64,000 nucleotides of DNA, from contig CAMCAZ010000012.1 in assembly GCA_945872795.1 (NCBI GenBank), positions 1 to 64,000 of the forward strand, written 5' to 3'. Shown here in pieces: positions 16,534-24,795 of the stretch. Under the pieces are notes generated by a model, which worked only from the letters and a program-made list of their open reading frames with translations, ran no database searches and was not told where the DNA came from. The position numbers and the translations under genes were made by a program. The stretch comes from Chryseobacterium gleum (lineage in GTDB: Bacteria > Bacteroidota > Bacteroidia > Flavobacteriales_F > PHOS-HE28). The number at the start of each line of letters is the position of its first letter. The stretch's first letter is position 1.

Positions 16534-17343
16534 ATGAAGACGAACATGAACATCGCATTTTCCGCACTGGTGGCATTGTTGACCCTCTCCGGCGGCTGCA
16601 CGGGCCAGCCGCAGCCCGAGTCCTTGGCCGTAACACCAACGACCAGCGCAGCCGCAGTTTCGTTGGACCTGGGCTTGGGCACTTACCTGCGCGGAACCCC
16701 CACGCAGATCTTCTACGACCTGGATTCCCGCTTCTTACTTACCGTCACCAAGGACCAGTTACGTGCTGCGAAGTCGGTAGACGATATCGTTCCGGGGCAT
16801 TTGGGACAAGGTGGCCTTATCTACTCCTCGGTGAATATCCGCACGATCGAACGCGAGGATGGCTCCGAGATCGTCGTTCCGGGCACCGATACGGTGTTGA
16901 ATGCGGAACAACTGAAGCTCCTGTGGTCCTTGGACTATTCGGACAACTTCATGATCCAGGTCAGGGCCAGGGCGAATTTCGGTGGAGCAGGAACCACCAG
17001 TACCGACTACTTCACACCGCACGTGACGATCGTGCCGGAGCAGGAGGCTGCCAACAGCTTGGGCAAGGAAGCGATGATCGCCCACGTGCAGAACGGCACC
17101 TCGGTCTTCGCATACATGGTGGATGCCAACACCCTGCGGCCGGGAAAGGTCTATTTCACGGTGGACAAAGCAGGCACGGTCTCGGATGTCCGCTTGTCGG
17201 AGAGCTCAGGCTACCCCCCGTTGGACACGCGGGTGATGGACCTGATGAACACCCTGCCCGGAACCTGGAAACCCGCCACCAACGCTGCGGGCGAAGCGGT
17301 GGAACAGGAGTTCGTGTTCTCCTTCGGCACGGTGGGTTGCTGA
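16534..17343 (+). CDS. Putative lipoprotein with C-terminal TonB-C-like domain
   Basis: 269 residues. The N-terminus (MNIAFSALVALLTLSGGC) looks like a lipoprotein signal with Cys at the end of a near-lipobox SGGC; translation may start at the ATG at 16534 or at 16546. Residues about 50-190 are a novel beta-rich region. The last 75 residues repeat the TonB-C-like pattern of the upstream gene (VYFTVDKAGTVSDVRLSESS, LDTRVMDLMNTLPGTWKPAT) and end in FGTVGC, again with a terminal cysteine. It starts 31 nt after the upstream stop with no promoter of its own visible. Role unknown. Confidence 0.7.
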   Translation: MKTNMNIAFSALVALLTLSGGCTGQPQPESLAVTPTTSAAAVSLDLGLGTYLRGTPTQIFYDLDSRFLLTVTKDQLRAAKSVDDIVPGHLGQGGLIYSSVNIRTIEREDGSEIVVPGTDTVLNAEQLKLLWSLDYSDNFMIQVRARANFGGAGTTSTDYFTPHVTIVPEQEAANSLGKEAMIAHVQNGTSVFAYMVDANTLRPGKVYFTVDKAGTVSDVRLSESSGYPPLDTRVMDLMNTLPGTWKPATNAAGEAVEQEFVFSFGTVGC

Positions 17344-17403
17344 GCGGGCAGGGCTTGGCGGCCTTGTTCGTTGGCTTCAATACAACCGCTGGCTCCGCGT
17401 CCT

Positions 17404-17440
17404 TGGGACCCTGCGGTATGCGCGTGGCCGCAGGGTCCCA
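17404..17440 (+). terminator. Strong stem-loop after the TonB-C-like pair
   Basis: Perfect 13-bp stem: TGGGACCCTGCGG (17404-17416) against CCGCAGGGTCCCA (17428-17440), with an 11-nt loop. No T-run follows, so it may act as a terminator or a 3'-end stabiliser. Confidence 0.65.
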
Positions 17441-17595
17441 TCGTATCCCCGGAGACGGCGGATGTGGGAGCGCTGGCGGCACGGCATTCCAATATACAGG
17501 CAGGACACTCACCTCCTGAGACAGTTCTGTCGGGCAACTTGGGCGGCGTTCCAGGCGTCATTTGTGTGCTTGGGCGGCGGCTAAATGCGTTGCGC

Positions 17596-17619
17596 GGGTA
17601 ACTACAGCCATCGTTACCC
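17596..17619 (+). promoter_or_regulatory. Inverted repeat upstream of the VCBS gene
   Basis: GGGTAAC (17596-17602) and GTTACCC (17613-17619) are separated by 10 nt, a dimer-type operator geometry, ending 21 nt before the start codon region at 17641. No good -7 box is seen nearby. Confidence 0.35.
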
Positions 17620-17640
17620 CCACCATCTCACATACAGCCC

Positions 17641-19056
17641 ATGATGAAGCGTTCGCTACCCGTCCTTTTCCTGCTTGCCGCAGCTCCATTCACACGTGCG
17701 CAGAACATCACGTTCACCCTGGCCACCCCGCAACCTTCGTTGGTAGAGGTCTACGCCGGCTCATCGGCCAGTGGCGATATCGATGGGGATGGCGACATGG
17801 ACCTACTGATGGTGGGCCAAAGCCCCGAGACCGCGCTGTACCTGAACGATGGCTTCGGAGGCTTCACGGAGGTGGCCACGCCCTTTCCGGAGGCTTTTAG
17901 CAGCGTTACTCGTTTCGTGGACCTGGATGGCGATGGTGATCTGGACCTGTTCTTTTCAGGCAATGGCTTCAACGAGGCGGAATTTGCCCACATCTACTTG
18001 AACAATGGGCAGGGGGCCTTCACACTGCTGTCTAACCCCGCGCTTCCGCAATTTCAAGGCACCGGCGTGGCCATCGGCGATGTGGACGGAGATGATGATC
18101 CGGACCTGCTGCTCGCCGTAAAGGACGAGAACAACACCTTCGTGGCCGACCTCTTCCTGAACGATGGCAATGGCGCTTTCACAGCGGTGGGCAGCACAGC
18201 CTTTACGCCTGTGGAGCTTGCTGTGGTGGCATTCATCGATGCGGAGGGCGATGGCGACCTGGATGCGATCATCGCCGGCACCCAACAGAACGGCGAACAT
18301 TCGACCATCCTTTACATCAACGATGGCACAGGCAATTTCACACCGGATGGCAGCAACACGTTCGTGCCCCTGAACGCCAACGACGTGGATGTGGCCGATA
18401 CCGATGGCGACGGGGACCAGGACATCCTGGTGTCCGGCCCCACCAGCTCGTTCGCGGTGCGCACCATCCTGTACCTGAATGATGGCGACGGCTTCTTCAC
18501 CGAACTGGGCGATAGCGGGCTGCAGCATACCTTCTTCGGCACCAACGTGATCGCGGACCTGGACAACGATGGTGACCAGGACCTGGTGATCCTGGGCTCC
18601 CAGATGGGCGGGCTGCCCAACATCTACAACATCGTGTACGAGAACCTCGGTAACAACGCCTTCATCCCCACGGATACCGTGGGTGGCGAATACATAGCGG
18701 CCTGCGCGGCGGACGACTTCAACGCGGATGGCCTCGTGGACCTCGTGATCCAAGGCTTCATTCAAAGGACGAACGTGTATTGGAACACCACGGTGACGAC
18801 CTCGGTGCGTGAGCGTGAGGCCAGGTCGTTGGGGCTATACCCGAACCCGACCGACGGCCGTTTCACCATCCGCTGGGATGAGGCCTTGCCGGTACAGGCG
18901 CTTCGCGTCTACTGCAGCCAGGGCCGCTTGGTGCATGAGCGGACCGTTGGTGCAGGGTGGTCATATTTGGTGGACCTGGACCTCCCCGCTGGCGCGTACC
19001 TCGTGCAGCTGCGCACGGACGACGCGGTGCTCAGGGAAACGTTGGTGGTTCAGTAG
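17641..19056 (+). CDS. VCBS/FG-GAP repeat protein with T9SS type A sorting domain
   Basis: 471 residues (the next codon, 17644, is a second possible ATG). A signal peptide (SLPVLFLLAAAPFTRAQ) is followed by seven beta-propeller-type calcium loops of the DxDxDGxxD form: DIDGDGDMD, DLDGDGDLD, DVDGDDDPD, DAEGDGDLD, DTDGDGDQD, DLDNDGDQD and a degenerate DFNADGLVD. These are spaced about 50-60 residues apart and would form a seven-bladed propeller. The end is a type A T9SS domain (LGLYPNPTDGRFTI, RVYCSQGRLV, PAGAYLVQL). Predicted secreted, calcium-binding, role unknown. It stands alone between the hairpin region and gltX. Confidence 0.92.
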   Translation: MMKRSLPVLFLLAAAPFTRAQNITFTLATPQPSLVEVYAGSSASGDIDGDGDMDLLMVGQSPETALYLNDGFGGFTEVATPFPEAFSSVTRFVDLDGDGDLDLFFSGNGFNEAEFAHIYLNNGQGAFTLLSNPALPQFQGTGVAIGDVDGDDDPDLLLAVKDENNTFVADLFLNDGNGAFTAVGSTAFTPVELAVVAFIDAEGDGDLDAIIAGTQQNGEHSTILYINDGTGNFTPDGSNTFVPLNANDVDVADTDGDGDQDILVSGPTSSFAVRTILYLNDGDGFFTELGDSGLQHTFFGTNVIADLDNDGDQDLVILGSQMGGLPNIYNIVYENLGNNAFIPTDTVGGEYIAACAADDFNADGLVDLVIQGFIQRTNVYWNTTVTTSVREREARSLGLYPNPTDGRFTIRWDEALPVQALRVYCSQGRLVHERTVGAGWSYLVDLDLPAGAYLVQLRTDDAVLRETLVVQ

Positions 19057-19131
19057 GTGCACGCTGGGCCGTTGCAGTTCCCACGCCCACACATGCTGCC
19101 GAGTATGTAGTGTCGGACCGCGGTGCGCAGA

Positions 19132-19154
19132 GCGCCCCGGGATCAGAGGGGCGC
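19132..19154 (+). terminator. Possible terminator hairpin
   Basis: GCGCCCC (19132-19138) pairs with GGGGCGC (19148-19154) across a 9-nt loop, 75 nt after the VCBS gene stop and before the gltX promoter. No T-tract, so the assignment is weak. Confidence 0.35.
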
Positions 19155-19192
19155 CGATCCGGGGGCGTTCCGCTGCATCGTTCCGCCCCCGT

Positions 19193-19200
19193 TACCTTCG
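19193..19200 (+). promoter_or_regulatory. gltX -7 box
   Basis: TACCTTCG, identical to the boxes before the oligopeptidase and winged-helix genes. It lies 86 nt before the gltX ATG, giving a longer leader than usual in this window. Confidence 0.5.
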
Positions 19201-19286
19201 CGCTCCCTTTTTCCGCCAGTGCGGATGCTGCCCGGGTCCCACCCGGAAAGGCAGTTGAGCGCACCAGCCACCAGAGCACCGCCCCC

Positions 19287-20822
19287 ATGAGCGTCCGCGT
19301 CCGTTTCGCCCCCAGCCCCACCGGCCCCCTGCACATGGGCGGTGTGCGCACAGCCCTTTACAACTACCTCTTTGCCCGCAAGCACGGTGGCCAGTTCCTG
19401 CTCCGCATCGAGGACACCGACCAGGCGCGCTTCGTGCCCGGGGCTGAGGACTACATCCGCGAGGCGCTGGACTGGTGCGGCATCACCCCTGATGAGAGCC
19501 CCTGGACCGGCGGCCCGGACGGCCCCTACCGCCAGAGCGACCGCAAGGACCTGTACCGGCAGTACGCCGACCAGTTGATCGCCGCGGACAAGGCCTACTA
19601 CGCCTTCGACACTTCGGAGGAATTGGAGGCCATGCGCGAACGGCTGAAGGCTGCGGGATCGGCCTCACCGGCCTACAACGCCGTGACGCGTGAGCACATG
19701 AAGAACAGCCTGACGCTGAGCGCCGACGAGGTGAAGGAGCGGCTGGCGCGCGGCGATGAGCATGTGATCCGCCTGAAGGTGCCGCGCCACACCGAGGTGC
19801 GCTTCGAGGACATCATCCGCGGCTGGGTGGTGGTGCACAGCGCCAACATCGACGACAAGGTGCTGTTCAAGAGCGACGGCATGCCCACCTACCACCTGGC
19901 CAACATCGTGGACGATCACCTGATGCGCATCACCCATGTGATCCGCGGGGAGGAGTGGCTGCCCAGCGCACCGTTGCACGTGCTGCTGTACGAGGCTTTC
20001 GGTTGGGAGCGCCCGCAGTTCGCCCACCTGCCGCTGATCCTGAAGCCCGATGGGAACGGCAAGCTCAGCAAGCGCGACGGCGACCGTCTGGGATTCCCGG
20101 TGTTCCCCCTGAACTGGGCGGACCCCACCAGCGGCGAGCAGAGCAGCGGTTACCGCGAGCGTGGCTACTACCCCGAGGCCTTCATCAACATGCTGGCCCT
20201 GCTGGGCTGGAACCCCGGCGGCGATGTGGAGCTGATGAGCAAGGACGAACTCGTGAAGCACTTCGACCTGGAGCGCGTACACAAGGGTGGCGCCAAGTTC
20301 GATCCGGACAAGACCAAGTGGTTCAACCAGCAGTACCTGCGCATGCGGCCTGATGCCGAGCTGGGTGCGCAGTTGCAGACCAAGTTGAAGGACCAGGGCA
20401 TCGACACCACCGTGGAGCGCGCCACCGCCGCGGCCGTGCTGCTGAAGGAGCGCGCCACCTTCGTGGGGGACATGCTGGAAGGGATCTACCTGTTCACCAG
20501 CGGATCGCCGCTGAAGGACAACACCCCGGCCGAGGAGGAGCTGCGCAAGCGTTGGAAGCCCGAGGCCGCCCCGGCGCTGGAGGCCTACATCGCTCAGCTG
20601 GCCACCCTGCCCGCACTGACACCGGCCGTGCTGGAGGCCACCTTCAACGCAGTGCTGCAGCAGCATGGCCTGAAGATCGGCCAGCTCATGCCCTTGTACC
20701 GCCTGTTCGTGGCCGGCCGCATGCAGGGTCCGGGCATGTTCGATGTGAGCGCCCTGCTGGGCAGGGATGAAGTGATGGCCCGCCTGAACGCCGGCCTGCA
20801 ACACTGCCGCGCATGGGCCTGA
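19287..20822 (+). CDS. gltX: Glutamyl-tRNA synthetase
   Basis: 511 residues, class I aminoacyl-tRNA synthetase charging tRNA-Glu. The N-terminus RVRFAPSPTGPLHMGGVRTA contains the HIGH-type motif, and KLSKRDG at 259-265 is the KMSKS-type motif. The frame extends upstream to 18957 but only the ATG at 19287 matches family starts. The FolB gene overlaps its last 10 bases, so the two are translationally linked. gatA is present elsewhere in this window (30290), so an amidotransferase route for Gln-tRNA exists and GltX may be non-discriminating; that last point is inference. Confidence 0.97.
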   Translation: MSVRVRFAPSPTGPLHMGGVRTALYNYLFARKHGGQFLLRIEDTDQARFVPGAEDYIREALDWCGITPDESPWTGGPDGPYRQSDRKDLYRQYADQLIAADKAYYAFDTSEELEAMRERLKAAGSASPAYNAVTREHMKNSLTLSADEVKERLARGDEHVIRLKVPRHTEVRFEDIIRGWVVVHSANIDDKVLFKSDGMPTYHLANIVDDHLMRITHVIRGEEWLPSAPLHVLLYEAFGWERPQFAHLPLILKPDGNGKLSKRDGDRLGFPVFPLNWADPTSGEQSSGYRERGYYPEAFINMLALLGWNPGGDVELMSKDELVKHFDLERVHKGGAKFDPDKTKWFNQQYLRMRPDAELGAQLQTKLKDQGIDTTVERATAAAVLLKERATFVGDMLEGIYLFTSGSPLKDNTPAEEELRKRWKPEAAPALEAYIAQLATLPALTPAVLEATFNAVLQQHGLKIGQLMPLYRLFVAGRMQGPGMFDVSALLGRDEVMARLNAGLQHCRAWA

Positions 20823-21163
20823 TGGAGGTGAACGGCATCCGGGTGTTCGCCTACCACGGCTGTTTGGCCGAGGAGGGTCGCATCGGTGGCCATTTCCGGG
20901 TGGATGTTACCGTGGAAGGCGACTTCGGCCTTGCCGAGACCGGCGACCACCTTGCCGATACGGTCGATTACGGCCGGGTGACGGCCATTGTGAAGGAGCA
21001 GATGGCGGTGCGCGCCAACCTCATCGAGCATGTGGTGCGTCGCATCCTCGATGCCCTGAAGGCCGAGTGGGACCCCGCGTTGCACTGGCACGTGCGCCTG
21101 GTGAAGGAGCGCCCGCCCATCAACGGCGATGTGGCCGAAGCTGTGTACAGCGTGGAGGGATAG
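20813..21163 (+). CDS. folB: Dihydroneopterin aldolase
   Basis: 116 residues, the usual FolB length. It cleaves dihydroneopterin to 6-hydroxymethyl-dihydropterin and glycolaldehyde in folate synthesis. Family pattern: GIRVFAYHGCLAEEGRIGG (active-site Glu pair), the DTVDYGRV block, LIEHVVRRIL, and a lysine near VKERPPINGD. It starts inside the end of gltX (10-bp overlap). The initial ATG is followed by a second at residue 4 (MEVNGIRVF), which could be the true start. Followed by the tRNA-Cys promoter 11 nt after the stop. Confidence 0.93.
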   Translation: MGLMEVNGIRVFAYHGCLAEEGRIGGHFRVDVTVEGDFGLAETGDHLADTVDYGRVTAIVKEQMAVRANLIEHVVRRILDALKAEWDPALHWHVRLVKERPPINGDVAEAVYSVEG

Positions 21164-21174
21164 CCCGATCCTCC

Positions 21175-21182
21175 TATCTTCG
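21175..21182 (+). promoter_or_regulatory. tRNA-Cys -7 box
   Basis: TATCTTCG ends 13 nt before the mature tRNA 5' end. It shows that the TATCTTCG variant of the -7 box serves a stable RNA gene too. Confidence 0.6.
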
Positions 21183-21195
21183 CAGCCCACTTTCC

Positions 21196-21266
21196 GGTCG
21201 CGTGGCCGAGTGGCTAGGCACAGCTCTGCAAAAGCTGCTACTGCGGTTCGAATCCGCACGCGACCT
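21196..21266 (+). tRNA. tRNA-Cys (GCA)
   Basis: Complete cloverleaf: acceptor GGTCGCG/CGCGACC, D-arm with GCC/GGC stem, anticodon arm CAGCT-CTGCAAA-AGCTG giving anticodon GCA, T-arm TGCGG-TTCGAAT-CCGCA. The discriminator base is T, the cysteine identity base. CCA is not encoded. The 3' end sequence is copied downstream in the tandem array. Confidence 0.96.
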
Positions 21267-21275
21267 CGATCAGCT

Positions 21276-21299
21276 GATGCCCCGGTCCCCCGGGGCATC
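21276..21299 (+). terminator. Hairpin directly after tRNA-Cys
   Basis: GATGCCCCGG (21276-21285) pairs perfectly with CCGGGGCATC (21290-21299) over a 4-nt loop, 9 nt after the tRNA. No long T-run follows, but a T-rich CTCATTTC comes next. Confidence 0.7.
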
Positions 21300-21300
21300 G

Positions 21301-21359
21301 CTCATTTCAAGGCCCCCCTCGGCCAAGCTCGCTTGAAGCCGAGGCCCCCTTGAAATGAG
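21301..21359 (+). repeat. Long hairpin in the tRNA-Cys array
   Basis: CTCATTTCAAGG at the left and the inverse CCTTGAAATGAG at the right enclose an inner CCTCGGC/GCCGAGG stem capped by the CAAGCTCGCTTGAA core. The second array unit repeats the inner stem as GGGGAGGC/GCCTCCCC with the same cap. Confidence 0.75.
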
Positions 21360-21584
21360 CCCACGGTCGCAGACCGGGGTAGCTGTCGATCGACCGGCCC
21401 CCCCACGACCGGATCCCTTGGCATCCGCACGCGACCGTCTACCGGGGAGGCCAAGCTCGCTTGAAGCCTCCCCAGCCCCATGAAGCGCCCCTGACCCAAG
21501 GTCGGGGCCTGTCGATCGACCGGCCCCCCACTACCGCCCCCTGACATCCGCACGCCCCACCACCGACGGAGCCTTCCCCTGGCC

Positions 21585-21592
21585 GATCTTTG
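21585..21592 (+). promoter_or_regulatory. porZ -7 box candidate
   Basis: GATCTTTG, one base off consensus, 69 nt before the porZ ATG. TGTGCACTGC occurs right after it and again at about 21640, just before the gene. Confidence 0.35.
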
Positions 21593-21661
21593 TGCACTGC
21601 CTACCTTGTTCCATACCAATTGCCCTGTTCCGGCGTTGTGTGCACTGCTGATCCTTCTGCC

Positions 21662-24022
21662 ATGTCCGTGATCCGAACCCTGCTCCTGGTCCTTCCTTGC
21701 CTGCTCTCCCCAGTGCTGCACGCGCAAAGCGAGGTGCCCATCGGTGCATGGTCGGAGCACTACCCCTACCGCAAGGCCATCGCGGTGGCCGAGGGAGGCG
21801 GCTACGTGTTCACCGCCACGGCCAATAGCATGTTCCGCTACACCACGGCCACGGGCGAGATCGAGACGCTCTCCAAGGTGAACGCGCTGAACGACGTCGG
21901 CATCCAAGGGCTGGCGTGGAACGAACCGCTGGGCATGCTGCTGGTGTGCTACACCAACGGCAACCTGGACCTGATCGAGGGCAATCGCACCACCAACGTG
22001 GGCGACATCAAGCGCAGCAACATCTTGGGCAACAAGGGTATCTATTCGGTGTACTTCGAAGGCACCAACGCCTTCCTGGGCTGCGGCTTCGGCATCGTGG
22101 TGCTGGACCTGGAGCGAAAGGAGGTGCGTGACACCTGGCGCATCGGACCCAACGGCAGCCAGGTGCAGGTGAACGGAATCACGGTATACAACGATTCCAT
22201 CTACGCGGCCACCACCACGGGCCTGTTCACCGCCGCGCGCAATGCGCCGAACCTGGCCTCCTTTGACAGCTGGCGGCAGCGCTCGGACATGGGCTTCAAC
22301 ATCGCCGGCGGACCCTTCACCTCCATTTCCACATTCGCCGACAAGCTACTGCTGAACTACAGGGGTTCGCAGGTGGCGCTGGACACCCTGCTGATGTTGG
22401 GCACTGACAATGCCTGGCAGCGCTTCGCCCCGCTCTATGGCCGCGTGAACCGCCGATTGGATGTCTCCACGGACGGCGCCTTCGTGGTGATCCCGCACAA
22501 CTCGGACATCCATATGTACGACCAGGCGATGAACGAGGTGAGCTTCATCTTCGGTTACGTGGGGGGCTTCGCCAATCCCTCGCAGGCCATCCGCGGCAGC
22601 AATGCCACCTTCTGGATCGCCGATCTGGAGGTGGGCCTCGTGAACTTCGGGGGGGCGACGGACCGCTCCTTCCTGCCCAACGGCCCGAAGAACGCCAATA
22701 CCTGGAGGCTGGCCAGCAGTGGTGGCGCCGTGTACATCGCCACCGGGGCCCTGGCGGGCAACTGGTCCAACACCTTCCTCAAGGACGGTGTGCACCTCTA
22801 CCGAAACGGTACCTGGAGCACCAGCGACGTGGGCAACACCCCGCTGATGGCCGGTGCCAACACCTACGGCGGTGCGGTGAACGATATCGTGGCCATCGCC
22901 GTGGACCCCGAGGACCCCACGCACGCCTATGCGGGCAGCTGGGACGATGGCCTGCTGGAACTGCGTGATGGGCGCCCGGTGCAGATCTTCAACGCCGGCA
23001 ACAGCTCTCTGGGCAACGACCTGAACCAAGGCATCGAAAAGGTCAACGTGGCGGGGCTGGACTACGACCTGGACGGCAACCTGTGGATATCCAATGCCTG
23101 GGCCCCCTCGCCCATCTCCGTGCGCACCAAGAGCGGCAGCTGGTACAGCTACACGCCGGGGTCCATCCTGAACGGTAATCTGCTCATCGCCGATATCCTG
23201 GCGGCAAGCAACGGCTACAAATGGATCGTGCGGCCCCGCGGCAATGCCCTGCTGGTGTTCGATGACAACGGCACCCTGGACAACACGAGCGACGACCGTT
23301 ACAAGCTGCTGAACAGCGAGGCCGGCACCGGCGGACTGCCAGCGCCCGACGTGTATGCCGTGGCCGAGGACAAGGAAGGCCAGATCTGGGTTGGCACCAG
23401 CAAGGGCGTGGCCGTGTACTACACCCCTGAGGTGGTCTTCAACAACCCCGTGGATGCCCAGCAGATCCTGCTGGAACAGGACGGCAACTTCCAGTACCTG
23501 CTGGAGACCGAGTTCGTGAGCTGCATCGCCGTGGACGGTGCGAACCGCAAATGGCTGGGCACCCAGACGGGCGGTGTGTTCCTGGTATCCCCCGACGGGC
23601 GCACGCAGATCCAGCACTTCACCGAGGCCAACAGCCCGTTGCCGAGCAATACAGTGAACGCCATCACCATCGACGGGCTCACCGGCGAGGTGTATGTGGC
23701 CACCGACCGGGGCATCATGAGCTACCGCAGCGATGCCATCGAAGGCGGCACGGAGAACACCTGCGCCACGGTCTTCCCCAACCCCGTGCGCGAGAGCTAC
23801 ACCGGCCAGGTGGCCATCGATGGACTGGTGCGTGACAGCGAGGTGAAGATCACCGATGTGAGCGGCAACCTGGTGTACCGCACCACCTCGTTGGGCGGCC
23901 AGGCCCTGTGGCCCGCCACCAACATGTCCGGTGAGCGGGTGAGCACGGGCGTGTACCTGATCTTCGCCACGGACCAGTTCGGCACCTTCAAGTGCAACAC
24001 CAAGGTGCTGGTGGTGCGCTGA
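21662..24022 (+). CDS. porZ: Type IX secretion component PorZ
   Basis: 786 residues with a signal peptide (LLLVLPCLLSPVLHAQ). The opening IGAWSEHYPYRKAIAVAEGG and the WNEPLGMLLVCYTNGNLDLI and GCGFGIVVLDLERKEVRDTW blocks are those of PorZ, a two-propeller surface protein of the T9SS attachment complex that presents anionic LPS to the sortase. The second propeller shows GQIWVGTSKGVAV and RKWLGTQTGGVF blade motifs. The last 85 residues form a T9SS-type C-terminal domain (TVFPNPVRES, VKITDVSGNLVYRT, TGVYLIFA). recO follows by 16 nt, the arrangement common in Bacteroidota. The start at 21662 is chosen because it begins the signal peptide; the frame extends further upstream. Confidence 0.9.
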   Translation: MSVIRTLLLVLPCLLSPVLHAQSEVPIGAWSEHYPYRKAIAVAEGGGYVFTATANSMFRYTTATGEIETLSKVNALNDVGIQGLAWNEPLGMLLVCYTNGNLDLIEGNRTTNVGDIKRSNILGNKGIYSVYFEGTNAFLGCGFGIVVLDLERKEVRDTWRIGPNGSQVQVNGITVYNDSIYAATTTGLFTAARNAPNLASFDSWRQRSDMGFNIAGGPFTSISTFADKLLLNYRGSQVALDTLLMLGTDNAWQRFAPLYGRVNRRLDVSTDGAFVVIPHNSDIHMYDQAMNEVSFIFGYVGGFANPSQAIRGSNATFWIADLEVGLVNFGGATDRSFLPNGPKNANTWRLASSGGAVYIATGALAGNWSNTFLKDGVHLYRNGTWSTSDVGNTPLMAGANTYGGAVNDIVAIAVDPEDPTHAYAGSWDDGLLELRDGRPVQIFNAGNSSLGNDLNQGIEKVNVAGLDYDLDGNLWISNAWAPSPISVRTKSGSWYSYTPGSILNGNLLIADILAASNGYKWIVRPRGNALLVFDDNGTLDNTSDDRYKLLNSEAGTGGLPAPDVYAVAEDKEGQIWVGTSKGVAVYYTPEVVFNNPVDAQQILLEQDGNFQYLLETEFVSCIAVDGANRKWLGTQTGGVFLVSPDGRTQIQHFTEANSPLPSNTVNAITIDGLTGEVYVATDRGIMSYRSDAIEGGTENTCATVFPNPVRESYTGQVAIDGLVRDSEVKITDVSGNLVYRTTSLGGQALWPATNMSGERVSTGVYLIFATDQFGTFKCNTKVLVVR

Positions 24023-24038
24023 TCCCGCGCACCGACCC

Positions 24039-24752
24039 ATGCTGCAGACCACCCGCGCCATCGTCATCCGCACCGTGCGCTATGCGGACCAGCGCACCAT
24101 CCTGAAGGCCTACACCGAACATGCCGGCATGCGTAGCTACGTGGTGCGGACCGGCAGGCGGGGCACGGGCACCCAGGCGGCACTGCAGGCCCTGAACCGC
24201 GTGGAGCTGGTGGCCGATGACAGTCCCGACCGCGACCTGCATGTGCTGCGCGAGCTGCGCGTGGCGAAGCCTTACACCACGCTGCCCTACGACCCCGTAC
24301 GCGGCACCATCGCCCTCTTCGTTCAGGAGCTGCTGTACAAAGTGCTGCGCGAGGAGGCCGCCGATGAGTCCCTCTACGCCTTTCTGGAGGAGGCCCTGGA
24401 GGTGATGGATACCATGGCCGATGTCACCCATTTCCCCCTGCTCTTCCTGCTGCAGCTCTCGGGCCACTTGGGATTCCTGCCCGAGGCACCGGCCCCCGGT
24501 GAGGACCGCTTCGACCTGAAGGAAGGCCACTTCATGCGTGGCGGCGCGCAGCACGGCCACACCCTGGGCCCGCCCCTGAGCCACGCCCTGGCCACCCTGC
24601 TGGAAGTGCCGCTGGACGGACTGCCCCAGCCCCGCATTCCCACCGCCCAGCGCCGCGACCTCCTGGACCATCTGCTGCTCTACTACCGCCTGCACCTGGA
24701 GGGCATGGGCGAAATGCGCTCTCCCGCGGTGTTGAATCAGGTGCTGACCTAG
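24039..24752 (+). CDS. recO: DNA repair protein RecO
   Basis: 237 residues. The N-terminal OB-fold segment (TTRAIVIRTVRYADQRTILKA, YTEHAG, SYVVRTGRRG) and the helical C-terminal domain (FVQELLYKVLREEAADESLY, FPLLFLLQLSGHLGFLPE) match RecO, which loads RecA with RecR and anneals single strands. The protein contains no cysteine, so the zinc finger found in some RecO proteins is absent. Linked to porZ (16-nt gap). A perfect hairpin overlaps its stop codon. Confidence 0.92.
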   Translation: MLQTTRAIVIRTVRYADQRTILKAYTEHAGMRSYVVRTGRRGTGTQAALQALNRVELVADDSPDRDLHVLRELRVAKPYTTLPYDPVRGTIALFVQELLYKVLREEAADESLYAFLEEALEVMDTMADVTHFPLLFLLQLSGHLGFLPEAPAPGEDRFDLKEGHFMRGGAQHGHTLGPPLSHALATLLEVPLDGLPQPRIPTAQRRDLLDHLLLYYRLHLEGMGEMRSPAVLNQVLT

Positions 24753-24772
24753 CGAGGATCGATGATCCTCGC
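24752..24772 (+). terminator. Hairpin overlapping the recO stop
   Basis: GCGAGGATC (24752-24760) and GATCCTCGC (24764-24772) pair perfectly with a 3-nt loop. A further GCGATCCTCGC follows a few bases on. It could terminate porZ-recO; the sequence also looks like a REP-type palindrome. Confidence 0.6.
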
Positions 24773-24795
24773 TGATGCGGCGATCCTCGCAGAAG

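Larger units (their letters stand above)
17344..17640. other. 297-bp gap: terminator hairpin and inverted repeat
   Basis: Contains the strong hairpin at 17404-17440 and, near the right end, the GGGTAAC/GTTACCC inverted repeat at 17596-17619. No gene is visible in the rest. Confidence 0.6.
21252..21560 (+). repeat. Degenerate tandem array seeded by the tRNA-Cys 3' end
   Basis: Three blocks recur in fixed order. Block A, ATCCGCACGCGACC, is the tRNA 3' end (21252-21265), repeated exactly at 21423-21436 and partly at 21545 (ATCCGCACGC). Block B is the hairpin tip GGCCAAGCTCGCTTGAAGCC at 21321-21340 and 21449-21468, each time inside a longer stem. Block C is TGTCGATCGACCGGCCCCCC, at 21384-21403 and 21510-21529. 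Unit lengths are about 171 and 122 bp. The rest of the 21267-21661 gap holds only the porZ promoter; no gene is seen. Confidence 0.8.

Noticed and set aside
17579-17590. GGCTAAATGCGT shared with the sqr upstream region (11418-11429)
   Set aside because: A 12-base match is expected many times by chance in 64 kb and the surrounding bases do not agree.
21266-21436. Complete integrative element bounded by the two tRNA-Cys 3' end copies
   Set aside because: Only 157 bp lie between the copies, with no integrase or cargo gene, so at most a scar; treated as a repeat array instead.
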